A program made the position numbers and the translations under genes. A stretch of DNA of 64,000 nt from Alitta virens (Eukaryota; Annelida; Polychaeta; Phyllodocida; Nereididae), in contig OW028573.1 in NCBI GenBank assembly GCA_932294295.1, positions 68,921,829-68,985,828 of the forward strand. Direction: 5' to 3'. The notes beneath the pieces were generated by a model, which ran no database searches, was not told where the DNA came from, and was given only the letters and a program-made list of their open reading frames with translations. Shown piece by piece: positions 26,201-41,200 of this stretch. The first letter of the stretch is position 1. The number at the start of each line of letters is the position of its first letter.

Positions 26201-29200
26201 AATTAGTTGGACCTTCTAACTTTCAGTAGTTTGCCTAGAATCAATGGGAAATGAAAGCACTATGAATGAGGACGTGCTGAGCTCATGCAAATGTACTTAG
26301 TCAGCTCGAACAGACTCCCCTGCTGTCGTTCAGCTGTACTACAACATTTCTACTTTCCTCGCTTGCCGCCAGATGTCAGTGGCAACAAACTGAAGCTCCC
26401 TCTCTCTATCGTCCAGGTATCGAGAATAACATGCAGCAACAGATGATATTAACAACGTGCAACACCGAATAATATTAATGCATGGTCAAGAAACTCACCT
26501 TGGTTGGCCATTGGGGACTGTATTCGATTTGGCCCCTCCATGTGGGCAGAGGGGGGTCGAGGTGGCATTGGGCTTCCAGCTTGATTGCCTGGAGACGAAA
26601 AAACGTTCGAATTAATACACAGTTAACAAATACAACATAACAGCCTGCAGCATGATCACTTACTAATTTACACAAGAAAATGGGAAAACAAACACCTACC
26701 GGAAACAGACGCGGGCGTGTTGGACCTGGAGCCCGAGGAGCCAGCCGGAGACGGAATGGGCCGCAATGCCGACACCGCAGGGTGTGGCACGCCTTGGCCG
26801 CTGCCTCCGCCGCCGCCGCCTTGGCCGCTTGACGTTGGCGTGGTGACCCTGCTGCTGTTGCCCGTCGCCGAACCAGAATGGTTACTGTTGTTTATGCTGT
26901 TTACCTCTCCACTGTTACTTTCATCACTCGTCAACCCGTCCTGCAATAACAAATAGTCAACATTAAAACTATTGGACATTTACCAACAACAACATTACAA
27001 AATGTGTACGCAACACAAAATACCGTTTGATAATATATATCGTTGGTTAAGCAAGCATTCACCCCCAAGGACCACTTAGCACATCTGCTACTAGCCTGCC
27101 CACCTGGTTTACGTAAGTAAGCATGTCTGTGGCATGAATTTGGTCTTTCAGCTCCAAAAGAACATGTTCGTAATTTTGATACAAGGATTGGGTCTGCTGT
27201 GGAATGTGGCACACCAAATGTGTACACAGAATATATGTATATGTAAATGATGTTGACAGAAGATGTGCAAGTTGCATAGACAAAATGGCAGACAGAATGA
27301 ACCTAACTTCTCAGCCATTAACGAACTGCGATGAGACAGAAACCCTAATCAGTCTGGTGTGTATACAATAAATTTCAAAACAGAATCCTGTGAAAAAAAG
27401 ATTTTCTCTATAAAATGAATGAAGTTCAAATGTAAAGAATGTGTTCGTGACCTACGCGATATGCAGTGTGAATCAGATTTCCTCGATAACAAATATTCCC
27501 ATCCGTGTATCAGTATCATTCAGCAATAACACAGAGATAAGAAACTTCAAAACAACAACAGAAGAAAGTGAAAGTCGTTTCCTGTGAGGCCTGTAGCACT
27601 TTCACATTCGCCCAGTAGATGCTCCCTGACAAACAAATCACATGGCTGACTGCCAGGCTGAGGGGCCAACTCCACGTGCAAGCTGGCTCTTCCGTTAGCC
27701 GGCCGCCTCCCCGTATGCATACTAAAGATGTACCATTGAAACCACAAATCAACAGAGCCGCTTGTTAGGCGGTCCCTCACGGCTGTCAGGATCACAAAGT
27801 GAAACCAAAACAATGTGGTTCTGAGGCACGGCTCGACTGCAAGCTTGCATGTTTACAATGCGTTTGGGGAGACAACTGCTCTTGCCATTATGTACGAAAT
27901 CATCACAAAACCTTTGATATTGCAAATTAAGGATCTAAGGACTGAGAAAAAAGCCCCCTACTTGATAAGGTCATAAAAGCAATCATTCCATGCATGTCTG
28001 CTTAAATTACTTTGTAGTAATCACATAGAAATTTATTATAATGTCAAGAAATAAAACGATAGTATCATACTGACTGTTTAATTCTTCTCTGAGTATAATG
28101 CAAAATTCTAAATTACCTGTAAAAAATCACACGTAAAAATGTTAAACAATTTCCTCCTACTAATCACTGACCATATTACAAATGTATTTCAAGGCGTTTA
28201 GCCAAGTATTTTTGATTCAAACATGCAGCAGCATATATTCCTTCCAAATTGTTGTTGTCGTAAATCAGCCCCCTTTTAAGAAGTGTACTTCCCTGATAAC
28301 CAAAATATAAAGACGACAGTCACCCCTAAATAACCCAATGCTACTGCCTTTGAGGATATGAAATCGCTACATTGCTAAGGAAAACGGAAGAAGCATGCAG
28401 CCTTCAGCATCAGTGACCTGCAGTCTTGCGGCCACACCCAATCCATTTTGACATCCCACTAGCGGAAGATATTTCAGCATTTGCACTGAAATGTTCTCAG
28501 TTTCGACTAGTGTGTACAATTCACCATGCAGCTCCAGGCCTTTCCAAAGAGGATTGCATGATTCTGGTGAGACTGGTGGCAGTGATGGGAAAACCACAGA
28601 ACCTGAGAGAAGACACCAGTTTGCAAATTGGGAAGGAAAATGTAAAAAGAGCATCATAAACCAGTTGAAATTCACCATCCCTCAAGAAATGAATGATTGA
28701 TAGCTGACATTTGAAAGACTGCAACCATGTCATGCACACGAACTGTAGCTGTCATTCTAATTAAACAAATAAACGGCCTTTCATTTAATAGTTTATCTTT
28801 CTCTTGTTAAAGCGCATAGACCATAGTCAGAGGGCTTTTCCCCATTTGATCATCAGTAATAGGAGAAACAGAGGGCCCATGGACCTAGGAGAAGATATTT
28901 CAGCATAGCAGAGTGCGCTCTGTCTGTAGCTGATCAATATGGAGCAGACCTTGGCTGCTGCTGCTGCTACTGCAGCATGGCTTGCCATCAAGCCAACCTG
29001 CCTGCCTGCAAACCCAGTGCTTCGCTACGTAATGCCACTCGCTTGCAGCTGCCAGGGAAACGTCGATGAGGGCCTGTTCTCTAGATTCTATCATCTCTGT
29101 GCATTCTCCCATTATACTTCAGGCCCCAATTCGATGATGACTGCACTATGGCCCCACCTGTTCTGTCATCAACTGAGGAATGTAATGACAGAAATTTCAG

Positions 29201-32200
29201 ATGAGGAACAACAGGCCAAAGGTGTGAAAATGGAGATTAAAAAAGAGCCTGGCCGCAGTCGTATTAACCTAGGCAGTGAGCGCCAGCACGGGGCCACCTC
29301 TGCTGCCCGAGGCTCATTGTTATTCATGAGCTGGGGCCTGCCAGTATCATTCATACATGTGCAAATAGTGCTACTTTCACTCTCTCGCTGCCTGCCACTG
29401 CAGGAAATCAACAAAGGTAGCACGTGGCCACGAGGGGTCCGCCTAATCACCGGCCCAGCTGAGTTATGCAAAATACGTCAAAATGAAAGTAGAGGCTGTC
29501 AGCGCTGCATCAAATCCACAACAGATAGCACCAGCAATCATTACCTGTGAATAATGCAAAGCAGCTCAGCGAAATTACGTTCATATATATAGGACCAAAA
29601 TCCATTTTTCTGCAAATGACGCGCTTTAAATTCCCAAGAATGACAACAGTGTTTACAAAAAAGGTCATTTTACTTCAGCTACAGGTTTATGATACTGTCA
29701 AGGGGCCGAACGGTCATTTAGTATGGATATACTAATGCGTGAAACAGTCGGACCTGTGTTTTTCCTGTTGTTTTGTCATCCACAGCATATAGTAGAGGCA
29801 GACTGTATGGGAAGGTTGCGGCGAATTGTGTCGAGGCGTATATTCTATCTAGAGAGCTAGCTCTACACTACCAACTGTCACTTCTACTCCCAGTTCGCTT
29901 CACTTGGACCTCGTAACCATGGCAACGCGATAAGGCCAATCGCTACTTTCCCTTCCTGTGTCAACGTGGCCTTCTCTACTTTCATTTTGTCAGAGCGTCA
30001 TTAAAATCGAAGCAGCTGGCTATTGCTGCAAGTTTTTGTTTTACTTGACAAAAGAGCAGTAATTAAGCAGCACGCAGCCCAATTTGTATTGAAGCCTGCG
30101 CAGGGGAGGCACTGGCTAGCCTGCTACATGACAACCTACCTAAGTGCTGTGTCCATGGAGGGCGCCCAGTAAGATAATGCAATCCAACATAAAATGTGTA
30201 GAGCAGTTGAGTCGAGTGAGCTTGCCAGTGCAGAAATATAACTAGGCAGAGCAGAGCGAGCCGGGAGAGCCTCCCAGTGCAGTGTGTGTTCTTTGCCCAA
30301 GCCTGTCTGGCAGGCCACATACATATGCAAATGTCTGAATATTTAATGTCCTACCAGAGCTGGCTGAATATTGTGCGTTAGAACTGACGGAACTGGGCGT
30401 ACAGGCCCTTGAGTGTGGAGGCGAGGGCCTGGGTCTAACAGCCAGTGTCCCTACACCTGGCCCTTGTCAGTGGTAGCCTGAGAGCCCCCTGCTTGCCAAG
30501 TCACTAAACAAAGGCGAGGAGCAGCGCCCGGCTGCCGGCTCAGCCAACAATGACGCCGCTAGCTCTGGCCGACCGACGCACAAAGCCTCCCATTTATTTT
30601 ACGCTCTACTGCCGCCACTCTTGACACTTTCGCAAAAAGAAACTTTGCATCTCCTACCCATCGGTATCAGCTGCTGCCCTACTAGCCAGGTCCTCACCAC
30701 CCTCCCAGTATAAATTCCCAGAGAGCGAGCAACGCAGCCGCTCATGTGCCTTGCACCGCGTAAAAGCCCAGAGGTCTGCTAAATATAACCTACTTGCAAG
30801 CCTAACAGCAGTGCAGCCAGCAGGGCGACTTCGAAAACAAGCCAGTCCCACAGTTAAAGGTGTGCACTGGGCCCTTCAATGAAGTTCACTGTGTATAAGG
30901 CGGTCAACCGTCTGCACACAACGACCTGGGCTTGAATTCGGTTCGATGCAGCCCATGGTAGCTGCCATTACAAGCTCCAGCTACATCAACGTCCAACCAA
31001 CATAATGGCTCCTCTGAATATTTCACTGCTTTATTGAAATAAGATCTCCTGAGCTTCCAACAGAGCACATCCTGCACTTCTCTCAATTACGGACACAATT
31101 CAATGGTACACAGCTCAACTTCTTTCGTGTCACGGATGAACTATTAATACATAGGCCTATGACTCAAAAATATTATTTATCTTTTTTGTCACTTAGGTTA
31201 TGTTAAAGATCATAATTTGCAAGTAATCATTTACATACATACTACATTCGCCTGAATAAGCAGCACAGAACAACAGAATTGCGCCCATTTATCAAGCGCA
31301 TGTCAATTATAGGCTTAGAGTTCCCAGCATAGACGAGGCAAGGCTGACATCGCGCCACATTGAATATTCATTAGGAAGGGGCCCTGAAAGGATATCGCTG
31401 CAAAGCATGGATATCCAACACAGCCTATGCTAAGTTTACAAGTTTCCTCTTAATTATCCTAATCATATACTTGATTATGCAAAATGCTGGGAATCTCCTG
31501 GACATGCACATTGCCCTATTCATATGACATGAAAAACTGTATGGAAGGGGGGGCTGCACGCATGACTGCAAAGCCTGGCACTGGGAATTTAACTGCATGC
31601 AGTTACGACAGGTCCTCCCACCGCAGCCCCCAGAGTTCTTACAGAAAACAGGCAAGGCCCTCCCCCTTCTGCCAACTGCCCTCGCTGCTCTCACAAACAC
31701 GCCTTGCCAGGCCCTACTTCACTGTCACAAGATATGCAGCCCGTCACATTTTCTCCACATGTGCCCACTGCACCCTTCCAAGCACACATGATGGATTTGA
31801 ACCCACAAGGGACCTGAGTGCTTTGTTTATGCTAGAACGACAGAATGACAAAATTATCTGTACCTGATCTTCGACGGTAGTTACTTTATGACTGAATCAC
31901 TTATGAATGTAAGATGCACGAACCAAGAATATATGCTGAAGGGCATTCAGTCTCCATTGCACGAACCATGGCATATAACTGGGTTATTTGAAAAAGAGCA
32001 ATTAATATATAGACGTACAATGTATTAACCTATAACGATAGTTAACTTAAAAGCTCCGTTTTCGCCTGCCTGGAGCCTCCGTCTTCCCAAGGAAACCCCC
32101 CCCCCCCCCCCCCCACTCGCTATTGATCAATGCCCCCCCCCCCCAAGCACACCTTTCAAGGGGGCCCCATACGGGTTGCCAGGCTGTAATTTCCTGAAGC

Positions 32201-35200
32201 GCTCAATCTTGTTTTTCACGCTGAGCCAGCTGGGGCCCCGATGGGTTATTCCAGTTCTGTGATTCATAATTAGAAACAGGACCTTGTACCAGGATTTCGG
32301 CTATTCCAACATCAGCAGAAGTGGCCCGCAACGCACACCTACCCATAGAAGATCACTCAGCAAATACTTGTTGTCCGAAATGTACTAAAACAGGTCACAC
32401 ATCAAGAGCCTATTTCTAGCGCATGTGAGCTAGCTGTTTGCCATCTAGATAACCTAGTTCACGGGTTCGAGGCTACACTGGCAAACTATAACCTAGTGCA
32501 TACGTTCACTTTGTTCACTAACTTCGTACGTCTAAGTTTAGATCACCATGGTATATAGAACATAGTATACTATGGTATAATATACTTTACAGGACACAAG
32601 ATTTATATTTAGGCCTACGTATAATAGGTGAAAAAAAGCAACAGGGACATAGAAAACCTTTAAATTTACTGCTTTGAATTGAAGTGCAGCTGAATTCTAG
32701 CGGCTATAGCATTCAACATTTCTACCATAGCCTTCGAGCCAAGCTTGAGTAATAGCTCAAATATGCTGGCTGAGCAAGGCTGGGTAGCTGCGCCTCCTCT
32801 CTCTGTGGCCAACATTTCAATAATACAGCCGTATGGCGCCTCTATTTCTCATATTCCATTCCACTCGCCAGAAGGGACGCCAGTTTTAATCCTTTACTAA
32901 TTAGTTAGTAATTATAAGACAGTGATGATGTGAGTTGAAATACACCCGTAATGCCCGGCACTCATTGATTGGGCTATTTTTTAGCTGGAGGGCTGGCATG
33001 ATTGATCCCTAGCGTTGTCGGCACTAAGTGGATGTATGAGGCGAGGCAGGAAGAGGGCTAGGACTACGGCGGACACTCCCTGCCACCAAGGCCCTCGTCG
33101 GCAACCAAGGCCCTGTCGGGAGCCCTTTCCTTCCCCAGGTCGGCTGCGTGGGATTCCCAATGCTTTCTAGCAATGACCTAGCTGCAGCGCCGGCACATTG
33201 CATACATTATCATAACCGCATAGCAACCGTTCTAAGTGACGTCCATCCAGAACGTTTTCAGACTGAATTTCATCCCTGGCTGACTGGAAATTTCACTAAA
33301 CCCACTTAAAACAACAGGCCTAATGCAACAGTCACGAATGCTGACATCTTTGCATACATATGTAGACTCAATTGAATTCAGCCAAATGCTTTTCGTGAAG
33401 ACACTGAACAGGACGTTGTATCATTTAAGTCATAACAAGACCAGTCATCAGTTCTGATTGTTCATGGATGGTTTTAGGTTAAAAAAAGATCTACCTTTGA
33501 TATCACATTAATGACAGGTTTGGAACCATGCCAATATTTGTAGGCTATACCATGACATAATTCATTGCAGATTTTGCAGTAAATCCGCTTTGATTTCTTT
33601 GCATAGAGTTCAACAACTCATTTCAAGGTCCTTGGTCCATGCTTGGTGGTTCTTACAAATGGAAATGGGATGGCGTAAGTGGCAGCTGTGGCTACTTCCT
33701 TACAGCATGATTAGGGTGTTCTACGGCAGGGTAAATACCAGAACCCATGACTTACACCCTTGTCTCATATATCATAACAAATATCGCCAGATGTGTAACG
33801 TGTGGTTTGAATAACACTAAGAATACTTGGCTGGCAGACAGGCACTTGAGAGGATCACCCTTCTCGGTTACATTATTACAAGATCCCCATGCAGCAGTGG
33901 GGAAGCCCCGCGTTCCACCAAGTGCAACTTTTATTGTCGCAACCTTCAAAACATAACAGTAAAACCCTCATCTACAGCCACGCTCTGCTCTGCACCAGCC
34001 ACACAGGTTGCAAGAGAATAATTGCAACTCTCAGTGCTACACGGTGCTACAGTGTAGTATATATATACAATCAACAAAGCCATGTTTAAAAATTTGTAAC
34101 ACAATGTCATTCACATTTGCTATCAATGCTAAGCAGCAGTCTCAAACTTACAAAATGTATGTTTTTTGACAGAATGAGTGTAACCATTATACCTGCCAGG
34201 CAAGAGTCCAAAATCATATACAATTGGTTTATAAATACATGCAAATTGTCAAATAAGTTAATAGCTTTGGGTCATGAGTCAGCCCATAATCATAACAGGA
34301 AATTAATTTTAATTGCGGTGCATTATAAATAAACTAGAAATTTTTTAATGGACAGACAGTCTTCCCGAAGTTCAACTGTCCTTCGCCGAACCGAATGTCA
34401 AAATGAGCCCACGTCTTTATGAAATATCATTATATAAAATATGTCGTCTTTGGTTGGACCAAAAGAAATTTGGCCGGTCAGGTCCGTCTTTCGGGCAGAC
34501 TTCAGGAAGACTGGGCTGATGGTTGCATACCAAATGTATCCAGGTAGTTAATTAAATCTATGTGTGAGAAGGGTGATGATGACTAGCATCTTCCTCTTAT
34601 CAACAATAATTAATTTCAAACTCCAGTCACCATAAATGTAGATCTCGTCCAAAACGAAGTAAATGAATTACACTTATAAGCAATGAGTTTATTCAGACAG
34701 CATTTTCAATGAAAATGTACATGTTTGTTAGTCATGTAGGTAAGATATGACTACACCTCATTTGCATGCACTCCGATATTAATTTCATATATATATTCTT
34801 GCATCTTAAATACGGCCAAGTGTCAGATATACAGTGAGAATAAAATGATAATCATCAAAACCACAAGAGGTAAAACTCATTTCCTCAATTGCTCCTTCAA
34901 TTCCAAAGTAAAATGGACGCAACACCAGGCTGTTGTGTTGGAATAAATTAATCACCTACTCCAGTCTATGAGAAGGTGCAAGTATGTAATTATTCTTCAA
35001 GATAATGGGCCTTTGTAGCATCTGTGCTTTGGGTCCAATGAGTTGGTGACCACCATAATAAATTATTACTTGCAAATATATTTCTATCTGCTCTCAGATT
35101 AGATAATCAAAAGAGGTACACACCTGAGAATTACTGTTGTGTTGTGTCTTGTCAGAGTTCTGTGGGCTTGGACTGGGCTGCGGTCTAGGGGAAGGTGATG

Positions 35201-38200
35201 CACCATGATTACTGCCAATGGGAGAGGCATAAGGTTGAGAGGGACTGTTCTGGGCTTGACTGCTGCTGCCATTGTTGGCATTCTGTTGCTGTCCCCCACT
35301 CTGAGACTGTCCCATGAAAGGTGACTGGCTACCCCCTGGATATGGCATGGGACTACTGCTGTTGGGAGGCTGGCCAGATGATGGCTGTTGTTGCTGCTGC
35401 TGCTGCTGTTGACAGAGAAAACATTGACACGACTTCTTACAAGATCTGCCTCACTGCCACATCACATTAAAATTATCTCGGTATAACAGGATTGCACAAT
35501 CATTAATAGACACACAATATGCACTGCATAATAATTCCAATATTTACCTGTGAAGGATATGGCTGGGATGGCATTCTGTTGGGCTGACTACCAATTGGTG
35601 GATAAGGATGATGTGAGTTTGGAGAATATTGCTGTGGTCCACCATAAGGTCCTGAGGATCCAGCCCCACCTCCCCCTCCCCCAGGTCCAGGGGGGTACCC
35701 AGGGGGTCTTCTTCCTCCTGGCCCTGAACTATCATACATCTGAAACAAGAGAAACGTAAATATTGCGGTTTAAAAAAAACAAATGAACCCTCTCACTGTA
35801 CATGTAACACCTTAAGGTTAATACCACTACAGAACTTTAAACTAACGACAAAATGCTTAAAATGACAATGACTTTCAACCATCCCATGATCTTGGGTGTT
35901 TCAAAGCCTTTTTCATGTAAATGACATCATGATCGTGATTTTAAAGACCTATATTTATTAAGACCAACAGCTCATAAACAAAGGAGGACATATGGCAAAT
36001 GCACAGCAAGCACAGTTCAGTCATCATGAGCCATGGTACAGCAGTAGACAGTAGACCAAGACAGCATCCATTTCAAGCGAGGGGCTTGATCTTGAAACAG
36101 CTGGGTTGCTGCCAGCCACTGCTGAATGAGGCACGTGTGAAATGACAACATCAATAGTAGCTGTCATGTGTAGGAGTAGTAAAATGGGAGGGTAAGTTGG
36201 CCTTGCCTTCTTCCTGATTGGTCCAGTGAGCATATTGACTGAAGTCTCATTCATTGAAGAAGGCTGCTCACCGGCCCTGCCCACTCAGTGACATACAACA
36301 GACAGGCCACGTGGGTTCATAGGGCTCCCCTGGATCCTCACAGCTCATTGTCCCCAGCGTGTTTGATGCGCTCCGGCGGCCACACTTGAGGGCAATTAGT
36401 GAGTGACGAGACATCGCAAAGGTCAATGACCTGTGACTGGCCTATTTTCATATAGCATAGGCAGACATGGATGGGAAGGAGGGGGAGGAGAAAGGGGGGG
36501 GCACCATGCTGTGACTCCTATAGGAGCAGCAGCAGCAACCACAGGGGCCTGCAGCCGGATCTCCATCCCAACATGTAAACACGCCAGACAAACACATGGC
36601 TAATCTTCATAAATCTACTACAATCACACACGCACCTCTTGCTGCCTCACGCACCAGCTACGGCCTTGGCCAACTGAATCAACGCGACATAAAAACAACA
36701 CCACTCACTGCTGGCTCATTCAATGCAAAGACAACACTTGAGCTGCATCAGCAACCCACTTTATAACATTACGCAACAACCACAACACTGAAGCAGCTTC
36801 TCTTCTCTGTTACCAAATTTAACATCACCATTGTGTGTCACAAGATGACCACAGAATCTAATGATCTGGTAGAACCTTATGGTAGAACCAAGAATAGGCC
36901 ACCTCCTTGTTTGTTCAGATCACTATGCTTAGACCAAGGTGCACCTTTCTACCTGTAACCGTTCTTCCGTCCATGCCATCGAGAACTTCCACAGGAAATT
37001 GCCAATTAAGAATAAAATTGCTTACCATGGAGCCAGCCCGTGATACCATTTATATGACTCAATTCTAGAAATCACTAAGCCCATGATGCATCAATTTACA
37101 GTGACCACTGGCCAGAGATCTATCAGTGCATATTTAAACAATGAGAAAATGGCTTGCAAAACTGTAAACTAAATTTTTGAAATGCAACATCAAGATGCTG
37201 ACGAAGTCACCATTCAGTGTTGCATGCACATTTCAACATGACTGTCTTGACTCGGTGTTATCTACGTTATTTGTAGTTCGTCAATGACAGAATACTAGAA
37301 TTCTCAGACTACATATTGGCGGATTTATACTTTTTCAAATCACGTTTTTAAGATGAGATCCTCAAACTAGCTCACTTGTGAATTGCAGTAGCCACTTCAG
37401 TTTTAAAATGCAAATCCAACCAGTAACGTCTATCATTATTCAATCTTCATGAAATTTCAAATTAGACCTCAGCTCAATTTAGCTTTATGTGAGTCAGCCA
37501 ATGCAGTTCCATGCATCAACAGGAGGTTCAGGAACGACATTCGCCTCAAGTTATGGTTGGAGATGATAACATCCTGCCTCAGCAGCAGCATTCGACAGAA
37601 TCTCCGTCAGATGGCAGCACGTACAAGGCAAGACTCGAACTAGGTTATGAACTGACCTTCACCCCGTCATGCGTCTATTGGGAGAATCAATTTTTGCATG
37701 TATAGTTTAGCCCCAGAATGAATCACAGGCGCTTCCAAGTGACAAAACAAAAACACAACTAAACTGCTTTTATATTTGAAACTGAATCTACTTGTACACC
37801 ACAAAGCTAAATGGTAAAGAGAGAGTTGGAAACAGGCAGCAAATGCAGATTTATGCCGAGCTGTTTACGCCACACAAGCTTGCCTGCTTGCCAACCTAGT
37901 GCAGGCCTGCGCCCACTTCTCTAGTGCTGCAAATGGGTCAGGGACAGAGCTGTCGTCTTGTAAATATGAATAAAACACGAAAATAAAAACATTACCCTTT
38001 CAAAAGACAAATGTATTTGACTGTCACAAATATATGCTGAGAGTAACTGAATGGCAGTCACTAAGATGCAGATTGCTGAAGCCGAGATAGCCAGGATGGG
38101 CAATACACACAGACAGGTAAAACCTGGTTTGCCTACGTTGCTCTGCTCTGCTTATATCACCACATCATAACATTTTCAATATGTTCTTTCCACATTTTCA

Positions 38201-41200
38201 CATGGTGCACTCACATTACCACTACATATAATATTTCATGAATAACATCTTAACAATTTCTGATTAACAACAAATATGAAGGAATCAAATTATGACCTGA
38301 GACAGGCATTGATGGCAAGATAAACCATTGGCACTGATTATGATTTAAATTCATTTTCATCAGCTAGCTCATTAAGGTTTCAATATATGATACCTCACAG
38401 TACTGATAATACTAAAATATGAAAATTAACTACTTCAACAATATCATCAGCATTTTTATATGGCATTGTACCATCAACTCACGTCTGTCATACTGTCACC
38501 ACTGTGAAAGTTTTTATGCCATCCCTATCAAATTTATTTGTTGTACTTATGTATGTACTACTTTCGAAATGATTGACAATAAGATGACGAAAAAGATTTA
38601 AATGTAACAATACATTTCTATCATTATTTTTTAATTTAGAATTTAACAAAGATAAACACCAATTCAAATTGCAGTTAGAAGAGTCACACACTGATTAGGT
38701 CAAATTTATTTGGTCTTCTGCTTCTCAGATCCTTTCAGGGTAATTTGTAATGGGCCATTCGGTCAAAAATTCAAATATAACATAAAAATTCATATGAAAT
38801 AATACTGGGAAATGTTATTTCATTTTTCTGTCGGCACATTCTTCATATAGGGCCAGGCTTAAAAATATTCCTATTGCGGGTTACGCGACTGTACAGAACA
38901 TATCAGTGCGTATGACAAATATTTTCCCTTGCCTTTTTTTGTCCTAAAATTGTTTCTGGGTCTTGGGCCCTGCCAGTAAGTTGAATATTGGTCAAATATA
39001 TTCTTCTGAGGTAAAAATAAATAAATTCCTACCTACCTGATGGATTTTTTAAGTGTCATGTAACCCGCAACAGAAATATTTTAACACTGGCTTAGGTAGA
39101 TCCGAGAAGCTAAGAATTAAATAATTGTCACCTTATCCAAGAAATGAATCTAGGTTTATGGTCACTGGTCAGTATGCCATAAATCATTAGTGATGAAAAA
39201 TGTTTTTGAAGAGGAGATGGTGATACCATACCAAGGAGAGAAAGGGGCAAAACAACAGTTATCACTACGAATGATCACATAAAATTGATCAATAACAATA
39301 TTTGTAAAGACGTTATCAGTCCACAATCCCATTGACTTTGCATGCATTTGATGATCTGAGGATTCTTAACTTCAATGGTGACATTAAAGTCAAAAGAAAA
39401 TGATCTCTCTGCAACTTATTTTTACAAGCATTTATAGTTACACCATAACTACAACTGACCAGCAGATTCAGGAACATTTTACTGCCTAATATAGTGCAAG
39501 AAAACACCTGATGGCAATTTGACAGAACTTTTCCTATCATGGCTCAAAACTATCATCTTCATTTGAAGGTCTGGCTGATGCATGTCAACCTCATGATCAC
39601 CACGTAAGCAGTCATTTCCATTTAGTTATGACAATTGCTTTGAAACTACAATCCTATCCTGCATTCCCTGCTAAATATTCAATCCAATTTTGAGTTGGTC
39701 ACTCTCAAAGAATGACATATTTGTGGTCATTCACTGTCAGTGTGAATTAAGATTTGAGTTTTTGCTTTAGGTTGAAATGAATTTAATTTATTTTCTAAGT
39801 GGTTATACACATAAATCACAAAAGTTGTTCCCACAGGAACTTCAATTAAGTAATCATTTCAAGAATATTTCATGCCTGAAGTGCATATTTTTTTTAGTTC
39901 TTTGTAGTTTAGAATGACAATAAACTGTGATATGATGCAGACCTTAAGAAATTAATCCATTTAGCATCCCTTAGTGACTAAGCTTCCATACAATTGGTCT
40001 TGTTATACTAGGATTAATTGGGACAATAGCCCAGATATGGGTCAAAACAGGAATTCCTCTATGGTCAAAACAACCCAAGAACAACTTGAAGCTGCAAGAG
40101 CCAATGGGAAGCCAGTGACCCTGAATACACAAAGTAAACATCAGAGGTAGCAGAAGTGAATGGCAAGCCATGTGCTGGGTGTAAACAACACGGTCCCACG
40201 TGGCTAATGCAACCCATCCAGGAAATCACTACTTTCACTATCTCAACCAACAGAGCCTGGGCATCCTGGCTTACTGGGTCTACTGACACCTGTTGTAGTA
40301 ATTTCAATTTCGAACTGTTTCACAACTCGACAGTCAGAAAAGTAGAAACAAGACTGATGCATTGTTATAGAGGAGGAAACGTAGTTGCTATGACCAAAAT
40401 GCACAAGAAAAGTGGATATTACTGCATTGAAAAATCAGTACATCCTTTATATGTCAGCCAATAAAACTTTAACGTTGCTTCTGACCATAATACCCATCAA
40501 AATCACGCTGTCAAGATCTGTTACCTTCTGTACACCTCAAATCCAACATTTGTAATTGATAAAGATGAAAACAACCACACGATCAATTAATGAATATGAA
40601 AGAAAGACCCTAAGCACCACCGAATTAACACTGGAACAATTACGCACATTAAATGTTTACACAACTTGACATCCCTAACATGTAACACACATTTCCTCTA
40701 ATATGCAAAAACAAGTTGTAAAATCAACACAAAGCAAAGACAACATACCAGTACATATGCTACAAACCAGAAAGTACATCAACAACAACACTGAATACTT
40801 TACCTGGTTTCTGAAGGGTTGATTGCCAGGCATTTGGGGGTATCCCACACCACCACCAGGTCTTGGTTGCTGTCCCCAATTTCCAGATTGGTTGAAGCCA
40901 GGACTGTCTGCAACATCATTCATGCCCTTTTGTTGCCCCATTCCATATTCCCCATAACCTCCAGGATATCTCTGTGAAGATGCATTCTGGAGTAATTGAT
41001 TTAAAGTTGGAGTAGGACCACTTTGTTGTTGTTGAATTGAAGGGCCACTCATCACTCTTTGCTGTCCAGAATTGAAGTTAGGGGGCATCATACCCATGCC
41101 CCCTCCAGTCATACCCCCTCTAGCTTGCATTGGACCTTGTCTAGAAGGCTGGGGATAACCTGACCTCATGTTATGCTGTCCATATTGTGAGAAATTACTA

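Noticed and set aside
28939..29550. 203-codon plus-strand frame in ARID1 intron 3
   Set aside because: Composition is irregular, it matches no family I know, no splice or promoter support is visible, and a frame of this length can arise by chance in this less AT-rich intron.
34359..34522. Small transposon suggested by CAGTCTTCC / GGAAGACTG
   Set aside because: The inverted match fades after about 16 bases and no target duplication is visible.
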